The notes under the pieces were generated by a model, which worked only from the letters and a program-made list of their open reading frames with translations, made no database searches and was not told the DNA's origin. The translations under genes were made by a program, and so were the position numbers. Positions 1 to 6,903 of a stretch of DNA of 13,530 nt are shown piece after piece. Every line of letters starts with the position of its first letter. Position 1 is the first letter of the stretch. The stretch comes from Enterobacterales bacterium (GTDB lineage Bacteria; Pseudomonadota; Gammaproteobacteria; Enterobacterales; Succinivibrionaceae), in the NCBI GenBank assembly GCA_900768635.1, contig CAAGDP010000062.1, positions 1 through 13,530 of the forward strand. Direction: 5' to 3'.

Positions 1-395
1 CCGGAGAGTTGCTGAAACAATACAAATCCCAGAACAAAGTGGAAAGAGGCTTCAGGTTTATGAAAGATCCTGAATTCTTCGCAGATTCGATTTTTGTTTC
101 CAAGAATGAGCGTATTCAATCTCTGCTGATGATTATGACTTTAAGCCTGGCTGTATTCAGCGGGCTGGAATGGAAGCTCAGAAATGCTATGAAAGTTACC
201 GGTACTAAGCTCAAAAATCAGGTAGGTAAACCTACAGACAAAATAACCATGAGATACATATTTCAGATCCTTCACAGCATTCAGACTATTATTGATGAAA
301 ATACCAACACAAGGACGTTTTTCCATATGAATGAACAAGTACCCAAGATAGTTGAGCTACTAGGACCTTTGTACCAGAAAACATATGGAACCTGA
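1..395 (+). pseudogene. IS1634-type transposase, C-terminal part (5' end outside window)
   Basis: This is the last ~130 residues of a DDE transposase. The reading frame is already open at the window's left edge (preceding codons read G-E), so the TTG at 9 is not a real start and most of the catalytic domain lies outside the window. The segment YKSQNKVERGFRFMKDPEFF, followed by a hydrophobic stretch around SLLMIMTLSLAVFSGLEWKL, is the familiar C-terminal signature of IS1634-family transposases, in which the E of VERGFRF is expected to be the third DDE residue. The frame ends at a normal TGA. Whether the element is intact cannot be judged, and no terminal inverted repeat was recognised to its right. 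It sits at the outer edge of the polysaccharide cluster, where insertion sequences commonly accumulate. Confidence 0.75.
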
Positions 396-460
396 TTTTT
401 AAGTAATCTCAGGTATAGAGATCAAAGGATATATATTTATTTTTAACTACGAAATGTAAG

Positions 461-724
461 TTGCATGGTACAAGAGCTATCTTTAGGACCGTTATTGATT
501 TTATTGATAAAGAGCATATTATTGATAAGGATGAAAAAGAAGCATATATCAACCACGTAACTGATAACCACGTTCAAAGGAGGTATCATCGTAATGATCA
601 TCTAATTGCCAGACTTCGAATTATGTGTATGTATGCTTCGTTTATATATGAATGCTCTGAGTTAACAGAATATCAATCTAATGTTCAGTGTTATGTCCAT
701 AAGTTGAATGATCGTCTTATTTGA
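461..724 (+). CDS. Hypothetical protein, 87 codons, not recognised
   Basis: A short open frame beginning with TTG; no good ribosome-binding site precedes it. The frame is actually open from 419, after an in-frame TAG at 416-418, so it may be the tail of something that lost its start. The product is hydrophilic and rich in His, Tyr, Asp and Arg (for example HVQRRYHRNDHLIARLR). It has no signal peptide, membrane segment or motif that I can assign. It lies between the IS1634 end and the end of the convergent glycosyltransferase gene, a typical place for gene debris. It could be a remnant or a chance ORF, so confidence that it is a real gene is low. Confidence 0.25.
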   Translation: MHGTRAIFRTVIDFIDKEHIIDKDEKEAYINHVTDNHVQRRYHRNDHLIARLRIMCMYASFIYECSELTEYQSNVQCYVHKLNDRLI

Positions 725-773
725 AAACATACCTATGATCTTAAGAGAGTTCATCACCATCACTACAACTATT

Positions 774-2609
774 TTAATACGAAAGTAATATATATCTAAA
801 AGCTAAACCTAATATTCTTTCATCCTCTGATAGACCTAATGATTTTGGACTTGAGGCATTAGGTAAAAAAAACGAAATCTGTAGTTGATAATTGTTCAAT
901 AATTTTTTAGGAATCTTAATTTTTTTTGTGAATGATTCAGAAAATTCACATCTTAAAAGTAACGTAGTGTTTACATACAAATTAATTGACTGTTTCCTAA
1001 AAGGTATTGCACTAAATTCAAAATACAGATTCTTATTTTTAGTATAGGAGGAACTTAAGTCGAAGTCAACTTTAACTAGAGTCCCACATGACCAACAAAA
1101 TCCTAATTCTTTAGGATATAAATTTTGGAATTTAACATTTTTGTATCTTATATCTAAACCTAGATTAATTATATTTCCTACTTTATATTCTTCTGAGTTT
1201 TGAATGTCATGTAATAATTCAATCTTTGATAAAGTTTCTTTTTTCAAGTCAGATACTATGTTTAATATTGGTAAAACACTATTTGGAATACTTGAGTTAG
1301 TATTAGTAGGAGTTAGGATGTTAATCTTAGTCTGTAATGATTTGAGAATATTCGATATTTGATCTAATTGATCTTGAACGGTATCGTCTTGAAAATCAGA
1401 ATCTAGGTAATATGATATACAGCCGGCTTTCTGTTGATGATTTGAAAAAGAAATACCAAGAAAATTTTCAAATTTTTCTAAGAAATTATTGAATCTAAAT
1501 TTTTTTTCAATAATTTCATGAGATTTTTCGATAATATCTTGTCGTAAATTTTCGTTACCTAACAATTTAAGACATTGTTGACGAGCTTCAAACGGTGAAG
1601 TGAATGTCAATATCCCGACATTTGGAAAATATTGCTCAATTGTCGGTCTATATTCCGTTACTAAACAAGCATTCGAGGCTAAAATGTCACAAACACGCCA
1701 AGAAAATCCCTCGATTGCTTGCAAGTGATTAATATTAATTCCTATTTTGGAGGAATTATAAATATCCTCATTATGTTTCAATGAATAAACTGTCTTATTT
1801 CGGTAACTCATAAGTAAGTACGGTTCATTATAGTAATCGTCAATCCAAGCTGTGCTGCCATATATTGATAGACCTAAATCTGCTACGCAACTTAACGTTT
1901 CGCGTCTATTATAATCAGACATGCAAGCTAATATCTCAGTGTCATCTATAGAAGTAAAAAATTTGATATTTTTATATTCTAAATCATTTAGTCTTTCTCT
2001 ATGTGATTTCAATGGATTTTTAATAACGTCATTTAAATAATTTAGAAATTCTCCGCGATACTTACTAAATTCATTATTTTTGACTAATTTATTAATAATA
2101 AGTTCTGAGTTTACAGGGACAAATCTACTGCCAATAAAACACAAATTGCTTTCAATTTGCCTTTTACGTGCTTTTATTCCAGTAAAAAAAGGGACTTTAA
2201 GAATATTGTTTTTTGGACAGTTATACTCATATTGAAGTAATTCAACTGATGATGTTTGAGATTCTATAAATAAATACCGACCGACATTGCTTTTTAGCAC
2301 CTCCTTATTACAAAAAAAAGATGGAGTGTCTACATCGTAAATTATTATAGGACAAGATATATAATCGGAAATATCATAAAATGTGTTATTAAACAATATA
2401 CATAGATCAGGCGAAATTTCATTAATAAACGAATATATTTTTTCAGGAAAACAATTTGTATAATCCTTATTCCATTCTTTAGTTACATAAACATGTATAT
2501 TGTGACCTAATGATGAGAATTCATTTATGATATTTTCGTAAAAAAGCGGTATAGCATATTTATCAATTTTAGATTGTATCGGACTGCAAAGTGAAATTAA
2601 TATATTCAT
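774..2609 (-). CDS. CgeB-like GT-B glycosyltransferase with coiled-coil linker and C-terminal beta-domain
   Basis: Predicted cytoplasmic glycosyltransferase, last gene of the minus-strand polysaccharide cluster. The frame also allows a TTG start at 2621, but ATG at 2609 (MNILISL) is preferred because it places the first beta strand at the N-terminus; no clear Shine-Dalgarno is visible for either. Residues ~1-385 resemble two Rossmann-like GT-B halves. The second contains NSSKIGININHL, then EGFSWRVCDILASNACLVTEY and a C-terminal helix with EIIEKKFRF, the pattern of the Glyco_trans_1_2/CgeB group. Residues ~400-475 look like a Gln/Asp/Ser-rich helical linker. Residues ~480-611 look like a beta-sandwich ending in LPNASSPKSLGLSEDERILG, a motif I associate with accessory domains on surface-polysaccharide transferases. 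The family is reasonably secure, but donor and acceptor sugars are unknown. The gene is strikingly AT-rich, like its cluster. Confidence 0.75.
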   Translation of the reverse strand: MNILISLCSPIQSKIDKYAIPLFYENIINEFSSLGHNIHVYVTKEWNKDYTNCFPEKIYSFINEISPDLCILFNNTFYDISDYISCPIIIYDVDTPSFFCNKEVLKSNVGRYLFIESQTSSVELLQYEYNCPKNNILKVPFFTGIKARKRQIESNLCFIGSRFVPVNSELIINKLVKNNEFSKYRGEFLNYLNDVIKNPLKSHRERLNDLEYKNIKFFTSIDDTEILACMSDYNRRETLSCVADLGLSIYGSTAWIDDYYNEPYLLMSYRNKTVYSLKHNEDIYNSSKIGININHLQAIEGFSWRVCDILASNACLVTEYRPTIEQYFPNVGILTFTSPFEARQQCLKLLGNENLRQDIIEKSHEIIEKKFRFNNFLEKFENFLGISFSNHQQKAGCISYYLDSDFQDDTVQDQLDQISNILKSLQTKINILTPTNTNSSIPNSVLPILNIVSDLKKETLSKIELLHDIQNSEEYKVGNIINLGLDIRYKNVKFQNLYPKELGFCWSCGTLVKVDFDLSSSYTKNKNLYFEFSAIPFRKQSINLYVNTTLLLRCEFSESFTKKIKIPKKLLNNYQLQISFFLPNASSPKSLGLSEDERILGLAFRYILLSY

Positions 2610-2708
2610 GATTTTTAACAATTTGTTTTTATCTATAACGTAAATTCAAGAAATATATGGTTAGATATTTTAAGCTATATGTTTGGATATCAAGAATTTT
2701 AAGAATAC

Positions 2709-2729
2709 CTTATACAATGACTGTATAAG
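2709..2729. repeat. Perfect 8-bp inverted repeat in intergenic region
   Basis: CTTATACA (2709-2716) and TGTATAAG (2722-2729) are perfect reverse complements separated by five bases, in the 195-bp gap between the GtrII-like gene and the glycosyltransferase gene. It could be a weak hairpin or a protein-binding palindrome. There is no U-run directly downstream on the minus-strand transcript, so a classical terminator is unlikely. The rest of the gap holds nothing I recognise. Confidence 0.35.
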
Positions 2730-2804
2730 ATAACGCACATAAAACTTAACCAAAATCTATTAAAAGCCATAAATATTAAAGAATTACCAGCATCATATTA
2801 TTAA

Positions 2805-4328
2805 TTATGTTGTTTTATCAGAGAGTTTTATAAATAATATGTTGTCTTGTTGTAAAATATAACCATTATTTGGATATTGATTTATAGTATCGATTACTTC
2901 ATAATTAATTCTGCTATTATCACGTAATTGATTTATTTCGCGCAACAGGAATTCCTTTATAAATTTCTGCTCTGTTCCTGAATATGTCGTCGCGAAAGTC
3001 AAATTATTCCACCCTGATACATGTTCTAAGTCATATAACCAGTTGTTATTGTATGTATATTTAACATTTGAGTTAAAATTCAAGTTACCTACAAAAACAA
3101 TGTTAAAGTCATTTATTTTTCTGTTACCGATAAAATTACTGATATCATTCAGTATGTTAGAATACTGTAATTTTGTGTTTTCAAAACTCGTGTTTAAAAT
3201 TCTATAGAATTTATTACACCATAAGATATTCCCAAATATAATTGCTATTAAAAATATGACAGTTATATATGAAGTGATATATTTAATAAATGATTCGTGC
3301 TTCTCTATTTCATTGATAATGACAATTGTTGCAAATGTATATAACAAGATATTAAACCATTTCATGTGGGGGGCTGTTACTCCATTTGTTAACCAGTATG
3401 TGCAATTAGCGAAAAATGGAAATGTGATAACCAAAAACATGAAATATGAAAATGAAATTTTACCTTTTTTTATATAAATATTTAATCCTGCAATGACAAT
3501 TGAAATAAATAAACAACCTATCGCCAAATATCTTGTTATTTTATTCAGAAATAATGTTGAATAATTGTAATGATTCCAGAAATCAATATATGTGTTTTTA
3601 ATTGCATTAATAATAGAAAAATCCTTAAATATAAATAATGACCCAATCCCATTATAACTTTTAGTATCTATGTTTATGCCAATAAAATTCGTTAAACATT
3701 TTGATAAAATTATATGTAGTGTGCACGCGCATGTAAAAACAGCTACTGCTTTTATAATAATTGAAAATGGTGATGCAATTCTGTCATAGTCAAGAATTAT
3801 TGTTAATATAAGTAGCCCAAAGAAATATTGTATTGATACTGCAGTAACACCAATTGCAATCATTAATAATAGTGAAGATAAGAATATGGTTATTGTGTTT
3901 ATTTTGTAGTTTGATGTTATTAAAAAAATACTATGTGTAATACAGAACATATATAAAAAATATGTATCTACATTTCTATATACTCCGTAGTATCCTCCAA
4001 CATATGGATTTGCAATAAATACGAATGCTACAATTATCGTTTTTAGATTATTTAATTTAAATAATTTTTTTAATAGTACTGAAATTCCGAACAGAAATAT
4101 TATTGATAATATTGAATTTATTATTGGTTCACTTCCATTGTTGATGAACATGAAAAGAGCTTCTGTATATCTACTAAGGCTTAAAAAATAGAAAATTTGC
4201 CACTTCTCTAAAGTATAAAAACTAATTCCGTCATGTACGGCAAAATCAAAAGTGGATCTTATTCCGTGAACTAAAAACCAACTTATAGTTATAAATATGA
4301 ACAGATCACGATATATTTTATTATTCAT
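2805..4328 (-). CDS. GtrII-like polytopic membrane glycosyltransferase
   Basis: A 507-residue integral membrane protein with about ten hydrophobic segments between residues ~8 and ~371 (for example ~69-86, 97-110, 145-180, 188-208, 265-285, 293-310, 325-340 and 350-370) and a soluble C-terminal domain of ~135 residues. The N-terminal loop (DGISFYTLEKWQIFYFLSLS, then SEPIINSILSIIFL) and ANPYVGGYYGVYRNVDTYF resemble the Glucos_trans_II (GtrII) family. Members of that family add a glucosyl or other residue to O-antigen from an undecaprenyl-phosphate sugar in the periplasm. ATG at 4328 is preceded by a good AAGGA ribosome-binding site. No GtrA flippase or GtrB bactoprenol transferase is present in the window, so the donor-lipid enzymes must be elsewhere or this belongs to another polytopic transferase family. 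Membrane location is certain; the exact family is moderately so. Confidence 0.6.
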   Translation of the reverse strand: MNNKIYRDLFIFITISWFLVHGIRSTFDFAVHDGISFYTLEKWQIFYFLSLSRYTEALFMFINNGSEPIINSILSIIFLFGISVLLKKLFKLNNLKTIIVAFVFIANPYVGGYYGVYRNVDTYFLYMFCITHSIFLITSNYKINTITIFLSSLLLMIAIGVTAVSIQYFFGLLILTIILDYDRIASPFSIIIKAVAVFTCACTLHIILSKCLTNFIGINIDTKSYNGIGSLFIFKDFSIINAIKNTYIDFWNHYNYSTLFLNKITRYLAIGCLFISIVIAGLNIYIKKGKISFSYFMFLVITFPFFANCTYWLTNGVTAPHMKWFNILLYTFATIVIINEIEKHESFIKYITSYITVIFLIAIIFGNILWCNKFYRILNTSFENTKLQYSNILNDISNFIGNRKINDFNIVFVGNLNFNSNVKYTYNNNWLYDLEHVSGWNNLTFATTYSGTEQKFIKEFLLREINQLRDNSRINYEVIDTINQYPNNGYILQQDNILFIKLSDKTT

Positions 4329-4457
4329 TTTTTCCTTTAGATATAAGAAATTGTAATTTGAATTATCAATTAAAAATCATAAGTGCAATTTATTTATATT
4401 AATAAATTTTTTTGAATGAAGGTATTAACAAACAATATTGACTATCATCTGGGTAAC

Positions 4458-4487
4458 TTAATTTAATTTAATTTAATTTAATTTAAT
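4458..4487. repeat. Pentanucleotide tandem repeat (TTAAT)6 at the GNAT stop codon
   Basis: Six exact tandem copies of TTAAT, with a partial TAA after them. The copy at 4483-4487 contains the reverse complement of the acetyltransferase stop codon (TAA, 4485-4483 on the minus strand), so the array is transcribed immediately after that gene and before the GtrII-like gene. Because every copy contains TAA in the minus orientation and the first one met already ends the frame, copy-number change would not extend the protein. It could alter spacing in the 154-bp gap to the next gene. Confidence 0.9.
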
Positions 4488-5049
4488 TAATTGTTATTCC
4501 ATTAGGTAAAAATTTTTCATATTTTTTCATTGATTGCAGTATTGTATAAAATTCTAACTGGTAATAATTGTCTTCTTTAGTCTCTTTAATTAGTTTTGCT
4601 CCAAACTTTTCATGGAAACTTATAACAGATCTATTCTTTTTTCTTACGTCTATATGAGCATTATAAAAGCCACAGTAAAATGCATAATTATAAAGAATTA
4701 GTGCAGATTCTATTGAATAAGACTTTCTTACTCCATCTTTAATTATCCAAGAACCCCAACAAATTGAATTATCAATTGGATCGTATAATCTAATAGTACC
4801 TATAGATTCATTTTCCTCATTTTTTATTATAAAATACTGCTGATTATGGTCTGAGATCGATTTTGTTATAAACTTTTTTTGAAGAAATAAATCATTCGCC
4901 GTTTTTGATAAATATGTCCCTTTGCTACTTAAACGTAAATCCAAAATAAATTTTGCATCTTCTTCATTAACAGGGACAAAAATTAATCTATTCCCTTTTA
5001 TTACATCCACGCGTTTTAATTCTGGTTGGATTACATTGAATTTAATCAT
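4483..5049 (-). CDS. GNAT-family N-acetyltransferase, likely amino-sugar acetylase
   Basis: A 188-residue protein of the GCN5-related N-acetyltransferase fold. Residues ~21-95 give the N-terminal strands and helices ending in ENESIGTIRLYD, the usual pair of strands before the acetyl-CoA site. Residues ~97-122 hold the motif-A region, where the expected RxxGxG/A pyrophosphate loop appears as the degenerate GVRKSYSIES. Residues ~131-154 (AHIDVRKKNRSVISFHEKFG) match motif B. It follows the 3-aminotransferase by 122 bp, so the most economical role is transferring acetyl from acetyl-CoA to the 3-amino group of the dTDP sugar made by its neighbours, comparable in logic to the GNAT enzymes WecD or PseH. 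Known Fdt/Qdt acetylases are, as I recall, mostly left-handed beta-helix proteins, so this would be a substitution of enzyme class. ATG at 5049 has only a weak ribosome-binding site. Confidence 0.7.
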   Translation of the reverse strand: MIKFNVIQPELKRVDVIKGNRLIFVPVNEEDAKFILDLRLSSKGTYLSKTANDLFLQKKFITKSISDHNQQYFIIKNEENESIGTIRLYDPIDNSICWGSWIIKDGVRKSYSIESALILYNYAFYCGFYNAHIDVRKKNRSVISFHEKFGAKLIKETKEDNYYQLEFYTILQSMKKYEKFLPNGITIN

Positions 5050-5171
5050 AGAGTGTATTATTTCTTATTGTTTATTATTTATTATTTATTACAAATTTTC
5101 TTGTTTAAAAAGTTCTCTATACTTTTTATTTTTAATAATTATATTGTTATCAATTTGTCTCTTCTTGATAT

Positions 5172-6257
5172 CTATAATTTATTTATCAATCCAACTATTT
5201 CCTGAACTTCTGAAAATTTTATAACAGGGCTAATTGGCAAACTAAAAATTTCCTTATGAATCGTTTCAGTAATAGGAAAGTCTAATTGATTATATTCGGA
5301 ATATGCCAATTGCTTATGCGGCGGAATAGGATAATGAATATTAGTTTGAATACCATTATCATTTAAATATTTGATGACTTTATCTCTTTCTTTTGTTCTT
5401 ACCGCAAATATATGCCACACATGTGACTTCTCATCTCGAACTGTTGGCAAAATTAACTTATCACTATTAATGTTTTCTCTATAAAATCGAGCAATTTTTT
5501 GTCGAGCCTGATTATCTTCATCTAAATATTTTAACTTTACATCTAATATTGCTGCTTGAATTTCATCGAGTCTAGAATTTATTCCTTTATAAATATGATG
5601 ATATTTATAATCTGATCCATAGTTAGCAATCGCTTTGCATCTTTGATATAAAATTTCATCATTTGTAGTAATACATCCAGCATCTCCCAGAGCTCCTAGA
5701 TTTTTCCCAGGATAAAAAGAGAACCCTGCAGCATCACCTAATGACCCAACTTTCTTTTCTCCGTCAAAAGCTCCATGTGCCTGAGCAGCATCTTCAATTA
5801 TCTTGAGATTATATTTCTGAGCTAACTTCCTGATTTTGTCCATTTTTACTGCCTGACCATACAAATGAACAACACAGATAGCTTTAGTTTTTGATGTTAT
5901 TTTCTGTTCAATTAGATTTTCATCTATTAGATACGTTTCTAAATTTGGCTCTACAAAAACAGGCGTGCAACCGTTTTCTGTAATTGCTAAAACAGATGCA
6001 ATAAACGTATTGGCAGGAACTATAATTTCATCCCCTTTTCCAAATCCGTAAGCTCTAATAATTATTCTTAAAGCATCCAGCCCATTTCCAACTCCCAAAG
6101 CAAACTTAGTTCCACAATATTCCGCAAAATTTTTGGCAAATAATTCATTCTGCCTTCCCTGAATGTACCATCCGGAGTCTAAAACTTCGTTTATGCGTTC
6201 TGAAATATCTTTTTTAAATCTGTTATTGATTTGCTTTAGATCGAGAAAAGGTATCAC
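5172..6257 (-). CDS. fdtB: dTDP-3-keto-6-deoxyhexose 3-aminotransferase (FdtB/QdtB type)
   Basis: A 361-residue PLP-dependent enzyme of the DegT/DnrJ/EryC1/StrS family, full length for the group. Visible signatures are IPFLDLK at the N-terminus, GVGNGLDAL (~55-63), IVPANTFIAS (~79-88), the cofactor-binding IIEDAAQAHGA (~153-163, with D156 and Q159), and SFYPGKNLGALGDAG (~180-194), whose K185 should form the internal aldimine. GINSRLDEIQAA is also present. The close fit to FdtB/QdtB/VioA-like sugar aminotransferases, and the ketoisomerase immediately upstream, indicate glutamate-dependent amination at C3 of a dTDP-3-keto-6-deoxyhexose. It starts with GTG at 6257, and the sequence GTGA is shared with the stop of the upstream gene, which implies translational coupling. 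Fdt and Qdt versions cannot be separated from sequence by eye, so the symbol is provisional. Confidence 0.88.
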   Translation of the reverse strand: MIPFLDLKQINNRFKKDISERINEVLDSGWYIQGRQNELFAKNFAEYCGTKFALGVGNGLDALRIIIRAYGFGKGDEIIVPANTFIASVLAITENGCTPVFVEPNLETYLIDENLIEQKITSKTKAICVVHLYGQAVKMDKIRKLAQKYNLKIIEDAAQAHGAFDGEKKVGSLGDAAGFSFYPGKNLGALGDAGCITTNDEILYQRCKAIANYGSDYKYHHIYKGINSRLDEIQAAILDVKLKYLDEDNQARQKIARFYRENINSDKLILPTVRDEKSHVWHIFAVRTKERDKVIKYLNDNGIQTNIHYPIPPHKQLAYSEYNQLDFPITETIHKEIFSLPISPVIKFSEVQEIVGLINKL

Positions 6258-6715
6258 GATTTGGTCTCCAAGTATTTTTTAAATTCATCGTAGTTATGAA
6301 TATAATCACTTGCTATGTAAGGTTGAGATGCTAAAACCATTACCAAACAGTCATTAGAAAAATGCGTAAACTCACGCCATATATCGTTGTTCAAATATAG
6401 CCCTTTAGTAGGCTCATCGAGATGAATAGTCGTTTTCTCAGTTCCGTCATCCAATATAAAATCGCAAGAACCCCGTAAGCAAACAATTACCTGTTGCAGA
6501 TCTTTATGTGCATGCTTTCCTCGTACAACCTCATATTCTGTATCCCATACGTAATAAACTCTTTTTATTTCAAAAGGTATACTGTTATTTTCTTCTAGAG
6601 CAACTAATTTTCCGTTATGGTCGCCATGGATTTCAAAATTGATTATTGTGTACTTCATAAAAAACTGTGCTTTCAACTGACGCAATAAATCTCTACTAAT
6701 TTCAGAACGGATCAT
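6254..6715 (-). CDS. fdtA: dTDP-4-keto-6-deoxyglucose 3,4-ketoisomerase (FdtA/QdtA type, cupin)
   Basis: A small cupin of the WxcM-like/FdtA family that moves the keto group of dTDP-4-keto-6-deoxyglucose from C4 to C3, the step before amination. Diagnostic stretches are NSIPFEIKRVYYVWD, RGKHAHKDLQQVIVCLRGSC with the catalytic-type histidine pair (H68 and H70 from the first ATG), GLYLNNDIWREF and CLVMVLASQPYIASDYIHNYDEF. Two starts are possible. ATG at 6715 has a strong AAGGA five bases upstream and gives 153 residues. ATG at 6658 has no ribosome-binding site but gives 134 residues and puts the histidines at 49 and 51, which is the numbering I recall for characterised FdtA. The longer form is listed because of the ribosome-binding site. 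It heads the cluster, diverges from glyA and overlaps the aminotransferase gene by 4 bp. Gluco versus galacto product is uncertain. Confidence 0.88.
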   Translation of the reverse strand: MIRSEISRDLLRQLKAQFFMKYTIINFEIHGDHNGKLVALEENNSIPFEIKRVYYVWDTEYEVVRGKHAHKDLQQVIVCLRGSCDFILDDGTEKTTIHLDEPTKGLYLNNDIWREFTHFSNDCLVMVLASQPYIASDYIHNYDEFKKYLETKS

Positions 6716-6831
6716 TCTTATCCTTCTTTTTCGATAGTTTACTATTGTTTTTTTTTTGTACAGTTTTTTATGAAAACTTTGTGTTATTTGCTCCTAGCTC
6801 TTGAACGTCAGAATTCCTTGCAATATTCCTG

Positions 6832-6860
6832 TACAAGTTTTACCTCTGATTTGTTAAAAT
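6832..6860 (+). promoter_or_regulatory. Candidate glyA promoter (extended -10)
   Basis: TG at 6852-6853, one base, then TAAAAT at 6855-6860 gives a good extended -10 element 44 bases before the glyA start. A -35 box at the expected distance is poor (around 6830-6837), which is tolerable with an extended -10. A T-rich leader follows. The divergent 188-bp region must also hold the promoter for the fdtA cluster, but I could not settle on boxes for it. I saw no convincing PurR or MetR site. Confidence 0.35.
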
Positions 6861-6889
6861 TATTTTTAGATTTTTTTTTTCATTTATTT

Positions 6890-6893
6890 GGAG
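6890..6893 (+). promoter_or_regulatory. Ribosome-binding site of glyA
   Basis: GGAG ten bases upstream of ATG 6904. A second in-frame ATG at 6910 lies two codons on, so the exact start is uncertain by two residues; the spacing favours 6904. Confidence 0.55.
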
Positions 6894-6903
6894 ATTCCAC
6901 CTC

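Noticed and set aside
3256..3477. Plus-strand ORF of 73 codons
   Set aside because: It lies wholly inside the membrane glycosyltransferase gene on the other strand and has no recognisable product.
4387..4413. Hairpin with T-run resembling a terminator
   Set aside because: The stem is entirely A/T and the T-run is on the plus strand, where no gene ends.
4922..5224. Plus-strand hydrophobic ORF of 100 codons that could pass for a small membrane protein
   Set aside because: It overlaps the GNAT start and the aminotransferase end antisense; the hydrophobicity follows from T-rich intergenic DNA, and there is no ribosome-binding site.
6716..6903. Glycine riboswitch or PurR/MetR operator upstream of glyA
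   Set aside because: No paired glycine-aptamer cores and no convincing operator palindrome; the region is mostly A/T runs.
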